64,000 bases of DNA from CAWEDP01 sp963807925. Its GTDB lineage: Bacteria > Acidobacteriota > Vicinamibacteria > Vicinamibacterales > CAVVIG01. A program made the position numbers and the translations under genes. The notes beneath the pieces are model-generated. The model was given only the letters and a program-made list of their open reading frames with translations, was not told the origin of the DNA and did not search any database. Positions 27,885-37,149 of the stretch are shown one piece after another. How positions within the stretch are numbered: position 1 is the first letter of the stretch; each line of letters starts with the position of its first letter. The stretch is taken from NCBI GenBank assembly GCA_963807925.1, contig CAWEDP010000002.1, positions 372,001 through 436,000 on the forward strand. The letters are read 5' to 3'.

Positions 27885-28276
27885 CGCTTCCGGGTGTCCG
27901 GCACGCCGTAGTACAGCTCGGCCTCGACCAGGCGTTGAATCTGTTCGTCGGAGAGCCCGTCGTGCTGCAGCCGATCGACCAGCGCGCGCACCCGCTCCTG
28001 CGCCTGGCGGAGCCGATCGGTCTGTGATTTGGTCGATCGTGCGGCCGCCACGAAGGCTCCGGAGCCGTGCCGGAGATCCAGCAGTCCTTCGTGCTCGAGC
28101 TCGGTGTACGCCTTGACGACCGTGTTCGGGCTGACGACGAGCTGCTCGGCGAGCGTGCGGACTCCCGGGAGGGCGTCACCGGGCTGCAACACGCCGGTGT
28201 CGATGCCGTGCCGGATCTGCTGCATCACCTGCAGGTACAACGGCTGGGCAATCGAGGGGTTCAGCGTGAAGAGCAT
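27881..28276 (-). CDS. GntR-family regulator, YtrA subfamily
   Basis: About 131 residues: a winged helix of the GntR type (IAQPLYLQVMQQIRHGIDTG, VLQPGDALPGVRTLAEQLVV, SPNTVVKAYTELEHEGLLD) with only a short C-terminal tail, as in YtrA regulators that control linked ABC exporters. The GTG at 28342 would also be in frame, but the perfect -35 TTGACA and a 22-bp palindrome (28295-28316) lie within that extension, so I place the start at the ATG 28276. It likely represses its own operon by binding that palindrome. Confidence 0.9.
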   Translation of the reverse strand: MLFTLNPSIAQPLYLQVMQQIRHGIDTGVLQPGDALPGVRTLAEQLVVSPNTVVKAYTELEHEGLLDLRHGSGAFVAAARSTKSQTDRLRQAQERVRALVDRLQHDGLSDEQIQRLVEAELYYGVPDTRKR

Positions 28277-28293
28277 CGCCAGTCGCGGCGCGG

Positions 28294-28323
28294 ACTGTAT
28301 CACTGTATTGATACAGATGTCAA
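28294..28323 (-). promoter_or_regulatory. Promoter with embedded palindromic operator of the YtrA-ABC operon
   Basis: On the minus strand a perfect TTGACA (28318-28323) and TACAGT (28294-28299) are spaced 18 bases apart. Between and over them lies the 22-bp palindrome CTGTATCA-N6-TGATACAG (28295-28316). A dimeric GntR-type repressor bound there would block RNA polymerase directly. The start codon of the regulator follows about 18 bases after the -10. Confidence 0.75.
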
Positions 28324-28491
28324 CGGCCCGGGTCGCGGACACCCCTCAGCTGGAGGCGCGAACCTACGCGCACCGGTTCGGCTCGGGTCGGCGGCGGCCG
28401 ATCGCCCGGCGCACCGCTTCGGCTACACTGGGTCGTCTGGCGGCCGCGCGCCGGTCGGGTCGGGCGGCGGCGGGTTCAAAGGGGCACTGCG

Positions 28492-29457
28492 ATGCACTTG
28501 AGGGCGCCAATCGTGTGGACGGCAGCGGTCCTTTGCACCTGCGGGACGCTGGGCGGCGGGTCGGCGGTCGACGCGCAGGGCGCGCGCTTCGTCCGCTCGC
28601 AGCTCACCTGGTTCGATCGCGCGGGGAAGAAGCTGGGCATCGTGGGCGGCATGGCCGATTACGGCAACGTCGAGCTCTCTCCGGACGGCACCCGAATCGC
28701 GACGGCAGTGCTGACCGACGTGCAGCGGCCGACGCGGGACATCTGGCTGATCGAGGTCGCCTCGGGTCGGCACACGACCTTCACGTCCGACGCCTCCGAC
28801 GAGAACTGGGCCATCTGGTCGCGGGACGGCGGCAGCGTGGTGTTCAACTCCGGCCACAACGGCGGACTGGATCTCTACGAGGCGCCTGCGGCGGCCACGG
28901 CCGGCCTCCCCGGCAGCGCGCTGCTCGTCGATCGCGACGCGAAATGGCCCGTGAGCTGGTCGGCGGACGGCCGCTACATCCTGTACGTGATCAGCGGCCA
29001 GCGCCCGGGCAACCACATTCTGGTGCTCCCTCTCTTCGGCGATCGCAAGCCGTTCCCCTACATGGAGTCCGACAACACGGAGAACTGGGCGGCCTTCTCG
29101 CCCGACGGCAAGTGGGTCGCCTACAGCTCCACCGAATCGGGGCAGGCGGAGGTGTATGTCGCGCCGTTTCCGGCAGCCCCGCGGGCGCGCAAGTGGCTGG
29201 TCTCGCGGGGCGGCGGCACGCAGGCGCGCTGGCGCCGCGACGGCAGGGAGCTGTACTTCCTGTCCTCCGATCAGCAGATCGTCGCGGCGCCGATCAAGGA
29301 AAACGGACCCGACCTGGACGTCGGCGAGCTGCAACCGCTGTTCGACGCGCACTTCCCGTACGGCCAGTACCACGCGTTCGATGTCACGGCGGACGGCCAG
29401 CGGTTCCTCGTCAACACCCTCGTCACGCCGCCCGGCACCGTCGTCGCCGCGCACTGA
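28492..29457 (+). CDS. Secreted WD40-like (PD40/TolB-type) beta-propeller protein
   Basis: 321 residues with a signal peptide (IVWTAAVLCTCGTLGGGSAV) and PD40 repeats: NVELSPDGTRIATAVLTD, NWAIWSRDGGSVVFNSG, PVSWSADGRYILYVISG, NWAAFSPDGKWVAYSSTESG, ARWRRDGRELYFLSSD. This is the propeller that in Acidobacteria is often the extracytoplasmic half of Ser/Thr kinases; here it is free-standing with its own signal. It has an AAAGGGG ribosome site. Divergent from the YtrA operon. Ligand unknown. Confidence 0.88.
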   Translation: MHLRAPIVWTAAVLCTCGTLGGGSAVDAQGARFVRSQLTWFDRAGKKLGIVGGMADYGNVELSPDGTRIATAVLTDVQRPTRDIWLIEVASGRHTTFTSDASDENWAIWSRDGGSVVFNSGHNGGLDLYEAPAAATAGLPGSALLVDRDAKWPVSWSADGRYILYVISGQRPGNHILVLPLFGDRKPFPYMESDNTENWAAFSPDGKWVAYSSTESGQAEVYVAPFPAAPRARKWLVSRGGGTQARWRRDGRELYFLSSDQQIVAAPIKENGPDLDVGELQPLFDAHFPYGQYHAFDVTADGQRFLVNTLVTPPGTVVAAH

Positions 29458-29501
29458 AGCGCCTTGACGACCGGGACTCGAGGCTCGAGCCCCGGCGATC
29501 G

Positions 29502-30691
<1,190 letters not shown>

Positions 30692-30695
<4 letters not shown>

Positions 30696-31117
30696 GTCAC
30701 GTCGATATGGCGAATCCCGTGGTCGCGCGCCTTGGGCATGACGACCGTCAGGACGCCGTCCTTCAAATCAGCCGAGACCTGTTCGATGTCGATGGCTTCA
30801 GGCAGCGTGAAGGCGCGGGCGAACCGCCCGTGCCCGCGCTCGACGCGGTGGTACTGCTCGCACGCCGTATCCTGGTCCGAGGAGGTTCCAGCCCGCGCGC
30901 CGCGAATGAGGATGCGGAACTCATCGGCCTGGATCTCGATCTGATCCCGCGACAGCCCGGGCAGCTCCGCCGCCAGCACGAATGCTCCCGCCGTCTCGAA
31001 CAGATCGACCGGCGGTGTCCATCCCGGCGCATCGGTGCCCACGAGCTGGCCGAGCTGCTCGTGCATGGAGAGGAGATCGCGCAGCGAATCCCACCGCGTG
31101 AAAGCCACGCCTCGCAT
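30692..31117 (-). CDS. Hsp20/alpha-crystallin small heat-shock protein
   Basis: 141 residues: a short N-terminal region (FTRWDSLRDLLSMHEQL), an alpha-crystallin domain (TPPVDLFETAGAFVLAAELP, ISADLKDGVLTVVMPKA-like end read as VSADLKDGVLTVVMPKA) and a short tail. It lacks a clear C-terminal IxI motif. It holds unfolded proteins for later refolding. ATG 31117 or the GTG at 31108 could start it. The start codon lies in a strong inverted repeat (31116-31146), possibly an operator or RNA hairpin controlling it. First gene of the hsp20-htrA pair. Confidence 0.93.
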
Positions 31118-31146
31118 CGTAGCACGATCATAAGATGTGCTACGAT
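31116..31146 (-). promoter_or_regulatory. 10-bp perfect inverted repeat at the hsp20 start
   Basis: ATCGTAGCAC (31116-31125) and GTGCTACGAT (31137-31146) are perfect complements separated by 11 bases. It lies between hsp20 and efp and overlaps the hsp20 ATG. TAGCAC and GTGCTA recall the CIRCE operator of HrcA, but the spacing is two bases too short and the arms otherwise differ. It could be a heat-shock operator or, as RNA, a hairpin that masks the start. Confidence 0.6.
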
Positions 31147-31191
31147 CGACGGTTGTAGTATTGACAAGAGACGTGGTTTCCCCAGTTCGCT

Positions 31192-31758
31192 ATGGCCTCA
31201 TCGATTCAAGCGACCCGCCTGCGGAAAGGCATGCTCATCAAAGTGGGCAACGACCTGTACCGCATTCTCGATCTGCACCACCTGACGCCCGGCAACAAGC
31301 GCGCCCATATCCAGGCCCGCATGCGGAACATCCGCACCGGCACGCTCATGGACGAGAAGTTCCGCGCCGAAGAGGACATCGAGCGCGCGACGCTGGACGA
31401 GCGGGAGATGCAGTACCTCTACAACGACGGCGACCTGTTCTACTTCATGGATACGTCCACCTACGAGCAGATTCATATCTCCGCCGAGGCGCTCGGCGAC
31501 TCGAAGGACTATCTGATTCCTGAAATGCTGATCCGCGTCGAGCTCTACGACGTCGAGCCGGTCGGCATCGAGCTGCCCCAGACCGTTGACCTCGTCGTCC
31601 GGGAGACGGTGCCCGGCATCAAAGGCGCGACCGCCAGCGCGCAGGTGAAGCCCGCGACGCTCGAAACCGGGCTCGTCATCCAGGTGCCTCCGTTCATTAA
31701 CGAGGGCGACAAGGTCCGCGTGAACACCGAAACCGGCGAGTACCAGTCCCGCGCCTGA
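31192..31758 (+). CDS. efp: Translation elongation factor P
   Basis: 188 residues with the three beta-barrel domains of EF-P: N-terminal KOW-like domain (TRLRKGMLIKVGNDLYRILD), the exposed loop HLTPGNKRAHIQARMRN holding the basic residue placed at the peptidyl-transferase centre, the central domain and the C-terminal OB domain (TASAQVKPATLETGLVIQVP). It relieves ribosome stalling at consecutive prolines. Normal length. The tdk gene follows after eight bases on the same strand. Divergent from hsp20. Confidence 0.97.
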   Translation: MASSIQATRLRKGMLIKVGNDLYRILDLHHLTPGNKRAHIQARMRNIRTGTLMDEKFRAEEDIERATLDEREMQYLYNDGDLFYFMDTSTYEQIHISAEALGDSKDYLIPEMLIRVELYDVEPVGIELPQTVDLVVRETVPGIKGATASAQVKPATLETGLVIQVPPFINEGDKVRVNTETGEYQSRA

Positions 31759-31766
31759 CGGGGTCC

Positions 31767-32360
31767 ATGGACGTCACGCGCAAGGAGTCCCACCCCGGCT
31801 GGATCGAGGTGATCACCGGCAGCATGTTCAGCGGCAAGAGCGAGGAGCTCATTCGCCGGCTGCGGCGTGCGCAGATTGCCCGCCAGAAGGTGCAGATCTT
31901 CAAGCCGCTGCTCGACAACCGCTTCAGCGTCGACCACATCGTGTCGCACAGCGATCAGCGGATCGCGTCGGAGAAGGTCGCCGGATCGGACGAGCTCGTC
32001 CGGCTCGTCGACCCCGAGACCGACGTCGTCGGGATCGACGAAGGCCAGTTCTTCGACGCCGGCCTGCCGAAGGCCTGCAACAGGCTGGCGGATCGCGGCA
32101 AGCGCGTCATCGTCGCCGGACTCGATCAGGATTATCTCGGCCGCCCGTTCGAGCCGATGCCGCAGCTGCTCGCGATTGCGGAGTACATCACCAAGACGCT
32201 GGCGATCTGCGTCGTGTGCGGCGACCCCGCCAACCACACGCAGCGTCTCGTGGCCAGCAGCGACCGCGTCCTCGTGGGCGCCGGCGGATTGTACGAAGCA
32301 CGCTGCCGTCACTGCTTCGATCCCGCGCTGGCCGCCGCCGAGACGATCGAACCGGTCTAG
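31767..32360 (+). CDS. tdk: Thymidine kinase (type II)
   Basis: 197 residues. P-loop GSMFSGKSEELIRRLRR, Walker B-like VVGIDEGQFFD, lasso-region tyrosine near GLYEARC, and a zinc site from CVVCG and CRHC. It phosphorylates thymidine to dTMP in the salvage pathway. ATG at 31767 lies eight bases behind efp, so the two are probably co-transcribed. Confidence 0.97.
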   Translation: MDVTRKESHPGWIEVITGSMFSGKSEELIRRLRRAQIARQKVQIFKPLLDNRFSVDHIVSHSDQRIASEKVAGSDELVRLVDPETDVVGIDEGQFFDAGLPKACNRLADRGKRVIVAGLDQDYLGRPFEPMPQLLAIAEYITKTLAICVVCGDPANHTQRLVASSDRVLVGAGGLYEARCRHCFDPALAAAETIEPV

Positions 32361-32439
32361 TCGCGCCACACGTCGAGCGACGCCACCAGTTCCGCCGGCG
32401 CCGCTTGGGAGGGCGTGACCTTTGTGGTTCAATTCCCTT

Positions 32440-32988
32440 ATGGACGCCCTGGCGCTCACGCTGCTCGTCCTCGGCGCCGGTTTTCTGGTGGCGAACGCAC
32501 GCCTGATCCTCGACTACGTCCGGTTCCGCCGCCGCCGCCAGGGCGCGCTGCTCATCTGGCCCAGCCCCAGGCCGCCCTACTACGGGACGGTGCTCGGCCT
32601 GGGCGTCGTGCTCGGATTCCTCGTCTTCTACAAGCTCGTCGTCCTGCGCCGGCAGGTGTTCGGCGAAGGCATGATGTTCCTGTACTACGGGTACCTGCTG
32701 CCGTTGACGCTCCGGATCCGCCGCGGGTTCTACGATGACGGCATCTGGACGGATGCCGGGTTCGTGCCGTACTACGAGATCGGCGGCATCACGTGGCGCG
32801 AGGGCGAGCACCAGGCGACGCTCATCGTGATCTCACGGCTCCGCCATCTGGCCCGCCGTCTCGCCGTTCCGCTCGAGCACTATGCGGCGGCGCGCCGGCT
32901 GCTCCGCGACCGGATCTCCCGGCACGATATCCAGTTCACCGGAACCGGCCTGGATCTCGGGGGGCACGACGAGAGGGAAGACGTCTGA
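32440..32988 (+). CDS. Small membrane protein of unknown function (DUF5673-like)
   Basis: 182 residues with three hydrophobic segments: ALTLLVLGAGFLVANARLI at the start, TVLGLGVVLGFLVFYKLVVL, and FLYYGYLLPL. A soluble end follows with RRGFYDDGIWTDAGFVPYYE and IGGITWREGEHQATLIVIS, a PH-like pattern seen in some membrane-anchored DUF proteins. ATG at 32440 chosen because the first helix starts there. No function can be given. Between tdk and ku on the same strand. Confidence 0.75.
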   Translation: MDALALTLLVLGAGFLVANARLILDYVRFRRRRQGALLIWPSPRPPYYGTVLGLGVVLGFLVFYKLVVLRRQVFGEGMMFLYYGYLLPLTLRIRRGFYDDGIWTDAGFVPYYEIGGITWREGEHQATLIVISRLRHLARRLAVPLEHYAAARRLLRDRISRHDIQFTGTGLDLGGHDEREDV

Positions 32989-33027
32989 GCGAAAGCATAC
33001 GATAATCCGACAACCAACGAGTGAGTT

Positions 33028-33867
33028 ATGGCTGCACGCCCGACCTGGAAAGGCTTCCTGAAGATCAGCCTGGTGAACATCCCGGTGAAGGTGTTTCCGG
33101 CGACCGAATCGAGCGGCTCGATCGCCTTCAACCAGCTCCACGGCGAATGTCGGACGCGCATTCAGCAGAAGCGCTGGTGTCCGCACTGCGAGCGCGAGGT
33201 GCCGCACTCCGAGATCGTCAAAGGGTACGAATTCGAGAAGGGGCGCTACGTGGTGCTGTCCGAGGAGGACTTCGACAGGGTGCGGCCCGACTCGACGCGC
33301 GTGATCGACCTGGTCCAGTTCGCCGATCAGTCGGCCATCGATCCGATGTACGTGGATCGCGCGTACTATCTCGCGCCGGACGGTGCGATGGCGGCCCAGG
33401 CGTTCGCCGTGATGCGGGACGGGATGGAAGGCAAGGTGGGCATCGGCAAGCTGGCGCTGTACGGGCGCGAGTACCTCGTCGCCGTGCGCCCGCAGCAGCG
33501 GGGCATCGTGATGTACACGCTGCACCACGCGGCGGAAATCCGCGGCATGGACGCCGTCGAGGAGCTGGCGTCGGTGCCGTCGGTCGTGAGGCCCGAGGAG
33601 ATCAGGCTCGCGCGCCAGGTGATCGGCACCTTCGAGGGACCGCTGAATCTGCACGACTACAAGGACGAGTACCGCGAAGGCCTGCAGCGCATCATCGACT
33701 CGAAGATCGCCGGCGAAGAGGTCGCGGCGCCAGAGGTGGCTGCGCCGCCGCGGGTGGTGAACCTGATGGACGCGTTGAAGAAGAGTCTCGATGCGGTCAG
33801 CGCGGGGAAGAAGAAGCCGGCGAAAGCCGGCGTACCGCCGCCGGCGGCGAAGCGGAAACGGGCATGA
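33028..33867 (+). CDS. ku: Ku protein of bacterial non-homologous end joining
   Basis: 279 residues. Family blocks: WKGFLKISLVNIPVKVFPAT at the start, FNQLHGECRTRIQQKRWCPH with CEREV, IVKGYEFEKGRYVVLSEEDF, YLAPDG, LALYGREYLVAVRPQQRGIV, LHHAAEIR. The Lys/Ala/Pro-rich basic tail (KKKPAKAGVPPPAAKRKR) resembles the extended tails that bind DNA. It forms a homodimeric ring on DNA ends and recruits LigD. No ligD is adjacent. Confidence 0.97.
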   Translation: MAARPTWKGFLKISLVNIPVKVFPATESSGSIAFNQLHGECRTRIQQKRWCPHCEREVPHSEIVKGYEFEKGRYVVLSEEDFDRVRPDSTRVIDLVQFADQSAIDPMYVDRAYYLAPDGAMAAQAFAVMRDGMEGKVGIGKLALYGREYLVAVRPQQRGIVMYTLHHAAEIRGMDAVEELASVPSVVRPEEIRLARQVIGTFEGPLNLHDYKDEYREGLQRIIDSKIAGEEVAAPEVAAPPRVVNLMDALKKSLDAVSAGKKKPAKAGVPPPAAKRKRA

Positions 33868-34008
33868 CCCATCGCCACGTCGCGAGGGGCGAGGGGCGAG
33901 GGGCGGGGCGAGCGGCAGTCGGCGTTGGAAGGTCCCCCCAGGCAGTTGTCGATTCCCTATGGTGAATTGCAGATTGCAGAGCTCTCATCTCTGAGAGAGG
34001 AGCGGTTC

Positions 34009-35100
34009 ATGAAGCGGATGACGCTCGCGCTGACGCTGATGCTCGGTTCCTCCGCCGCCCACGCGCAGCAGCCGGTGCCCGAGATCCGGTTCGATGGCGA
34101 CGCCGAGTTTCTCAAGCTGCCGGCCGACCTGTATCTCGGGGAGGCGGCCGGTGTCGCCGTGAACTCCAAGGGCCACGTGTTCGTCTTCAGCCGCGGCAAC
34201 GCGACCGGCCCCGCCTACGCGGCGACGGCGGCGCAGTTGCTCGAGTTCGACAAGGACGGGAAGTTCGTCCGCGAGATCGGCAGGAACCTGTACGCCTGGT
34301 CGTTCGCCCATACCGTCCGTGTCGATCGCGACGACAACATCTGGACGGTGGACAAGGGCTCGGACATGGTCGTCAAGTTCAGCCCCGCCGGGCGCGTGCA
34401 GATGGTGTTCGGGCGCAAGAAGGAGGCGTCCGACGAGGCCGAGCCGTGGAAGCGGGTGACCCCGCCGCTGCCGCACGTCGACGGGATGTTCCGCCAGCCC
34501 ACCGACGTGACGTGGGACACGCAGGGCAACATCTTCATCAGCGACGGGTACATCAACTCGCGGGTCGCCAAGTACGATCGGAACGGCGACTGGGTGAAGT
34601 CGTGGGGCGAGAAGGGGACCAGGGAGGGGGAGTTCGACACGCCGCACAGCATCGCCGCCGACGCCCGCGGCAACGTCTACGTCGCCGACCGCGGCAACCG
34701 CCGGATCCAGGTCTTCGACCCGGACGGCGCGTTCGTGCGGGCCATCAGCGTCGTGGGGGTTCCCGTTCCCGGCGACGCGCGTCCCGCCATCGGCAATCGG
34801 CCGACCCCGCAGACGGCCGCGACCCAGCAGCCGGGCGCGCCGTGGGCCATCTGCATCACCCCGGGGCCGAACCAGGTGCTGTACATGTCGGACTCGTATC
34901 CCGGCCGGATCTACAAGCTGACGCTCGACGGGAAAGTGCTCGGCGTGCTCGGCAAGGCGGGGAAGCAGCCCAAGCAGTTCGGGTGGATCCACGAGATCGC
35001 GTGCCCGTCGGAGAACGAGCTGTACGTCGCCGAAATCCTGAACTGGCGGGTGCAGAAGCTGGTGCTGCACCCTGACACGCGGCAGACTGCGAGCCGCTGA
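34009..35100 (+). CDS. Secreted NHL-repeat propeller protein (PAL-like)
   Basis: 363 residues with a signal peptide (MKRMTLALTLMLGSSAAHAQ). NHL repeats fill the rest: AAGVAVNSKGHVFVFSRG, HTVRVDRDDNIWTVDKGSD, PTDVTWDTQGNIFISDGYI, PHSIAADARGNVYVADRGNR, IHEIACPSENELYVAEILNW. The pattern is close to peptidyl-alpha-hydroxyglycine alpha-amidating-lyase-like propellers, whose bacterial roles are mostly unknown. ATG at 34009 has GAGAGGAG upstream and begins the signal peptide. Free-standing between ku and a marR gene. Confidence 0.88.
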   Translation: MKRMTLALTLMLGSSAAHAQQPVPEIRFDGDAEFLKLPADLYLGEAAGVAVNSKGHVFVFSRGNATGPAYAATAAQLLEFDKDGKFVREIGRNLYAWSFAHTVRVDRDDNIWTVDKGSDMVVKFSPAGRVQMVFGRKKEASDEAEPWKRVTPPLPHVDGMFRQPTDVTWDTQGNIFISDGYINSRVAKYDRNGDWVKSWGEKGTREGEFDTPHSIAADARGNVYVADRGNRRIQVFDPDGAFVRAISVVGVPVPGDARPAIGNRPTPQTAATQQPGAPWAICITPGPNQVLYMSDSYPGRIYKLTLDGKVLGVLGKAGKQPKQFGWIHEIACPSENELYVAEILNWRVQKLVLHPDTRQTASR

Positions 35101-35113
35101 GCGGCTGTTCCGC

Positions 35114-35686
35114 TCACGATGTTTGCCGCCGCCGCGGGCGGCGGCGCCGCGCCGGCGCCCCTCGGGGCGGCCGTTCTGCTGCGCCGCGCCGCCCGTCGGG
35201 TGCTCCGAGCCTTCCATGGGGGTCGATCCGATCGGCAACGCGGAGCAGGCCCGCGCGCACGCGCTCGAATTCGCCCGGTTCGAGCGCGTCCGCAAAATCG
35301 GCCTCGATGTGCTCGACGAGATCGAGCACCGTCGCCAGCATCCGGCGTCCCTTCGCGGTGAACTGCACGACCGTCGCCCGCGCATCGTCGGATGCGGACC
35401 GCCGCTCGATGTACCCGCGCCGTTCGATCTCCTTCAGCAGCTGCCCGGCGGCCTGCCGCGTCACGCCCGCGCGCGTGGCCAGCACGCCGATGCGGCCGCC
35501 ACGGGTGTCGAGGTTCGACAGCAGCGACGGGAACGCCGGCGAGAAGTCGGCGAAGCCCCGCGCGTGCAACCCCGCGACGAGCAGACGGTTGTAGACCCGC
35601 AGCGTCCGCGTGAGGGACCGATACAGCTTCGTGTTCCGGTACGCGCGCAGCGCGTCGATGGCCTGCAGGGAGGGGGGCGGCGCCAC
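35114..35686 (-). CDS. MarR-family transcriptional regulator
   Basis: About 190 residues. Winged helix: GRIGVLATRAGVTRQAAGQL (recognition helix), LKEIERRGYIERRSASDDAR and ATVVQFTAKGRRML, with dimerisation helices on both sides. An Arg/Pro-rich tail of about 40 residues follows and is unusual for the family. The GTG at 35686 is the likely start; the frame stays open upstream but without another good start. It is divergent from an NTF2-like gene, with an inverted repeat between them that is the presumed operator. Confidence 0.88.
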   Translation of the reverse strand: MAPPPSLQAIDALRAYRNTKLYRSLTRTLRVYNRLLVAGLHARGFADFSPAFPSLLSNLDTRGGRIGVLATRAGVTRQAAGQLLKEIERRGYIERRSASDDARATVVQFTAKGRRMLATVLDLVEHIEADFADALEPGEFERVRAGLLRVADRIDPHGRLGAPDGRRGAAERPPRGAPARRRRPRRRQTS

Positions 35687-35708
35687 CGCGGGATGATACG
35701 AAACCTGC

Positions 35709-35740
35709 TTGACAAAAGATAGGAAATCATGTGTCCTATC
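35709..35740 (+). promoter_or_regulatory. Promoter and inverted-repeat operator between marR and the NTF2-like gene
   Basis: GATAGGA (35718-35724) and TCCTATC (35734-35740) are a perfect 7-bp inverted repeat with a 9-base spacer, the size a MarR dimer recognises. A consensus TTGACA (35709-35714) on the plus strand lies just upstream, so the repeat covers the spacer and -10 region of the promoter of 35759-36228. Repression of the divergent gene by the MarR protein is inferred. Confidence 0.65.
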
Positions 35741-35758
35741 GCCGTATCCGGAGGCGTC

Positions 35759-36228
35759 ATGAGGCAGACGGTCGAATCGGCGAACGCGGCGGGGGCCGCG
35801 GGGGCGGGCCGTAGGGCGGACGCGGTCGAGGACAACCTGGCGCTCGGGCGGCGGTTCTTCGCAGAGCAGGATCGGCTGCGCGGCGGCCCGGCAGAGGCGC
35901 TGTGCGCCGCCACCTACCAGGCGATCCTCGGCAGCAATCCGCCCATCGACCGCGCGGGACACGAGGCGTTCGCGCGCGGATTCTACGCGGCGTTCCCCGA
36001 TGTCGGCCACGACCTCGAAGAGGTGCTGGCGACCGAGGACCGGGTGGCCGTGCGGTTCGTGCTCCGGGGCACCCACACCGGAAGCTTTTTCGGGATCCCC
36101 CGACCGGTCGCCCCGTCAGCGTGGCCGCCCACGTGATCCTCCACGTCGAGGGCGGCGTCGTGACGAAACTGCAGGGGATCTTCGACGAGGCCGGACTGCT
36201 CCGTCAGTTGGGCGTCCTGCCGGGGTGA
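35759..36228 (+). CDS. NTF2/SnoaL-like ester cyclase-type protein (frame break at C-run)
   Basis: About 155 residues of the SnoaL-like fold: LCAATYQAILGSNPPIDRAG, FARGFYAAFPDVGHDLEEVL, EDRVAVRFVLRGTHTGSFFG and, in the next frame, VSVAAHVILHVEGGVVTKLQ. The frame breaks at the C-run 36097-36101, where one extra C would restore GIPPTGRPVSVAAH. This is most easily an indel in a homopolymer. Members often hydrolyse or isomerise small molecules, or have no known activity. ATG at 35759 follows GGAGG. Probably repressed by the divergent MarR regulator. Confidence 0.8.
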
Positions 36229-36247
36229 GGGCGGGTCGGGCGCGCGC

Positions 36248-37141
36248 TCACCTCGACAGCTGCAGCATCCAGCCGATCAGGCCGTGGCCGGAGGCCGTCG
36301 GGTCGCCCAGCCAGCCGGGCGGCGTCAGCCAGACGAACGCGAGGATGGCGATCACCCACAGATCGTAGGGCAGCGTGGTCCGCTCGTCGGTCCAGAAGAA
36401 GGCGCGATTGAACACGCCGACGATCCCGTCGCGGGCCGGCATCGGGCGCCCGTTCAGCACGAGATAGGTGTAGTAGATGCGGTTGGCCACCGCCAGGATC
36501 GACAGGATCAGGATCACCCAGAGCACGGCCGCCATGCGGTTGGTGAACGCACCGATCATGAGGAGCACGATCCGCTCCGGCCGCTGCATGAAGCCCACCT
36601 CGCACTTCTCGACGAGCGATTCGGCGCGGGCGCGCGCGTAACTGGTCATGATCGAGAAGATCAGCGCGAGCGAGGCGACCATCACGTAGTCGCTCCGTCC
36701 CAGCTTCGAGTACAGAAAGATCAGGCCGGTCAGGAGCGCCTGATCCGAGAAGCGATCGAGCGTGGAGTCCCAGAAGGCGCCGAACCGCGACTGCAGGTTG
36801 AGCAGGTGCGCCACCTTGCCGTCGATGAAATCGAAGATGTTGGCGACGATCATGATGACGAGGGCGACGAGGAACCGCCCGTAGGCGAGCGCCCAGGCGG
36901 CGCCGACGTTGACGAGGACGCCGATGAGCGTGAGCGTGTTCGGATGGATGCGCAGGGCGACGCAGACGTTGATGATCGCGCGCAGCGGCAACATGCAGAC
37001 GGCGCCGATGAGGCCGGTGAAGGTGCGCCGCGGGCGCGGCGCCGGCCGATCGCTCGCACGCTCGGTCTCGGCCGGGCCCGGCCGCACGACGGTTGAAGAG
37101 CGTATAATGGAGGGTTCAGACACGGGCCGGAAACGCGACAT
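36248..37141 (-). CDS. CDP-alcohol phosphatidyltransferase
   Basis: 297 residues, about six TM helices. The family motif D-G-x2-A-R-x8-G-x3-D-x3-D is read here as FDFIDGKVAHLLNLQSRF followed by GAFWDSTLDRFSD: all acidic metal ligands and the glycine are present, but the Arg after Ala is His. It joins a CDP-activated lipid to an alcohol such as glycerol-phosphate or inositol-phosphate; the acceptor is not evident. ATG at 37141 is only eight bases from the divergent uvrC ATG and would put the uvrC -10 box inside this gene, so a later start such as GTG 37087 is possible. Confidence 0.88.
   Translation of the reverse strand: MSRFRPVSEPSIIRSSTVVRPGPAETERASDRPAPRPRRTFTGLIGAVCMLPLRAIINVCVALRIHPNTLTLIGVLVNVGAAWALAYGRFLVALVIMIVANIFDFIDGKVAHLLNLQSRFGAFWDSTLDRFSDQALLTGLIFLYSKLGRSDYVMVASLALIFSIMTSYARARAESLVEKCEVGFMQRPERIVLLMIGAFTNRMAAVLWVILILSILAVANRIYYTYLVLNGRPMPARDGIVGVFNRAFFWTDERTTLPYDLWVIAILAFVWLTPPGWLGDPTASGHGLIGWMLQLSR
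37103..37108 (+). promoter_or_regulatory. Perfect -10 box upstream of uvrC
   Basis: TATAAT lies 41 bases before the uvrC ATG. The -35 region (about 37080) is GC-rich and does not match the consensus, so this is a tentative promoter. Confidence 0.5.
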
Positions 37142-37149
37142 AGTAACGC

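Noticed and set aside
31116..31146. CIRCE element for HrcA
   Set aside because: The core hexamers are present but the distance between them is 11 rather than 13 bases, and the outer arms do not match TTAGCACTC-N9-GAGTGCTAA. Kept only as an unnamed inverted repeat.
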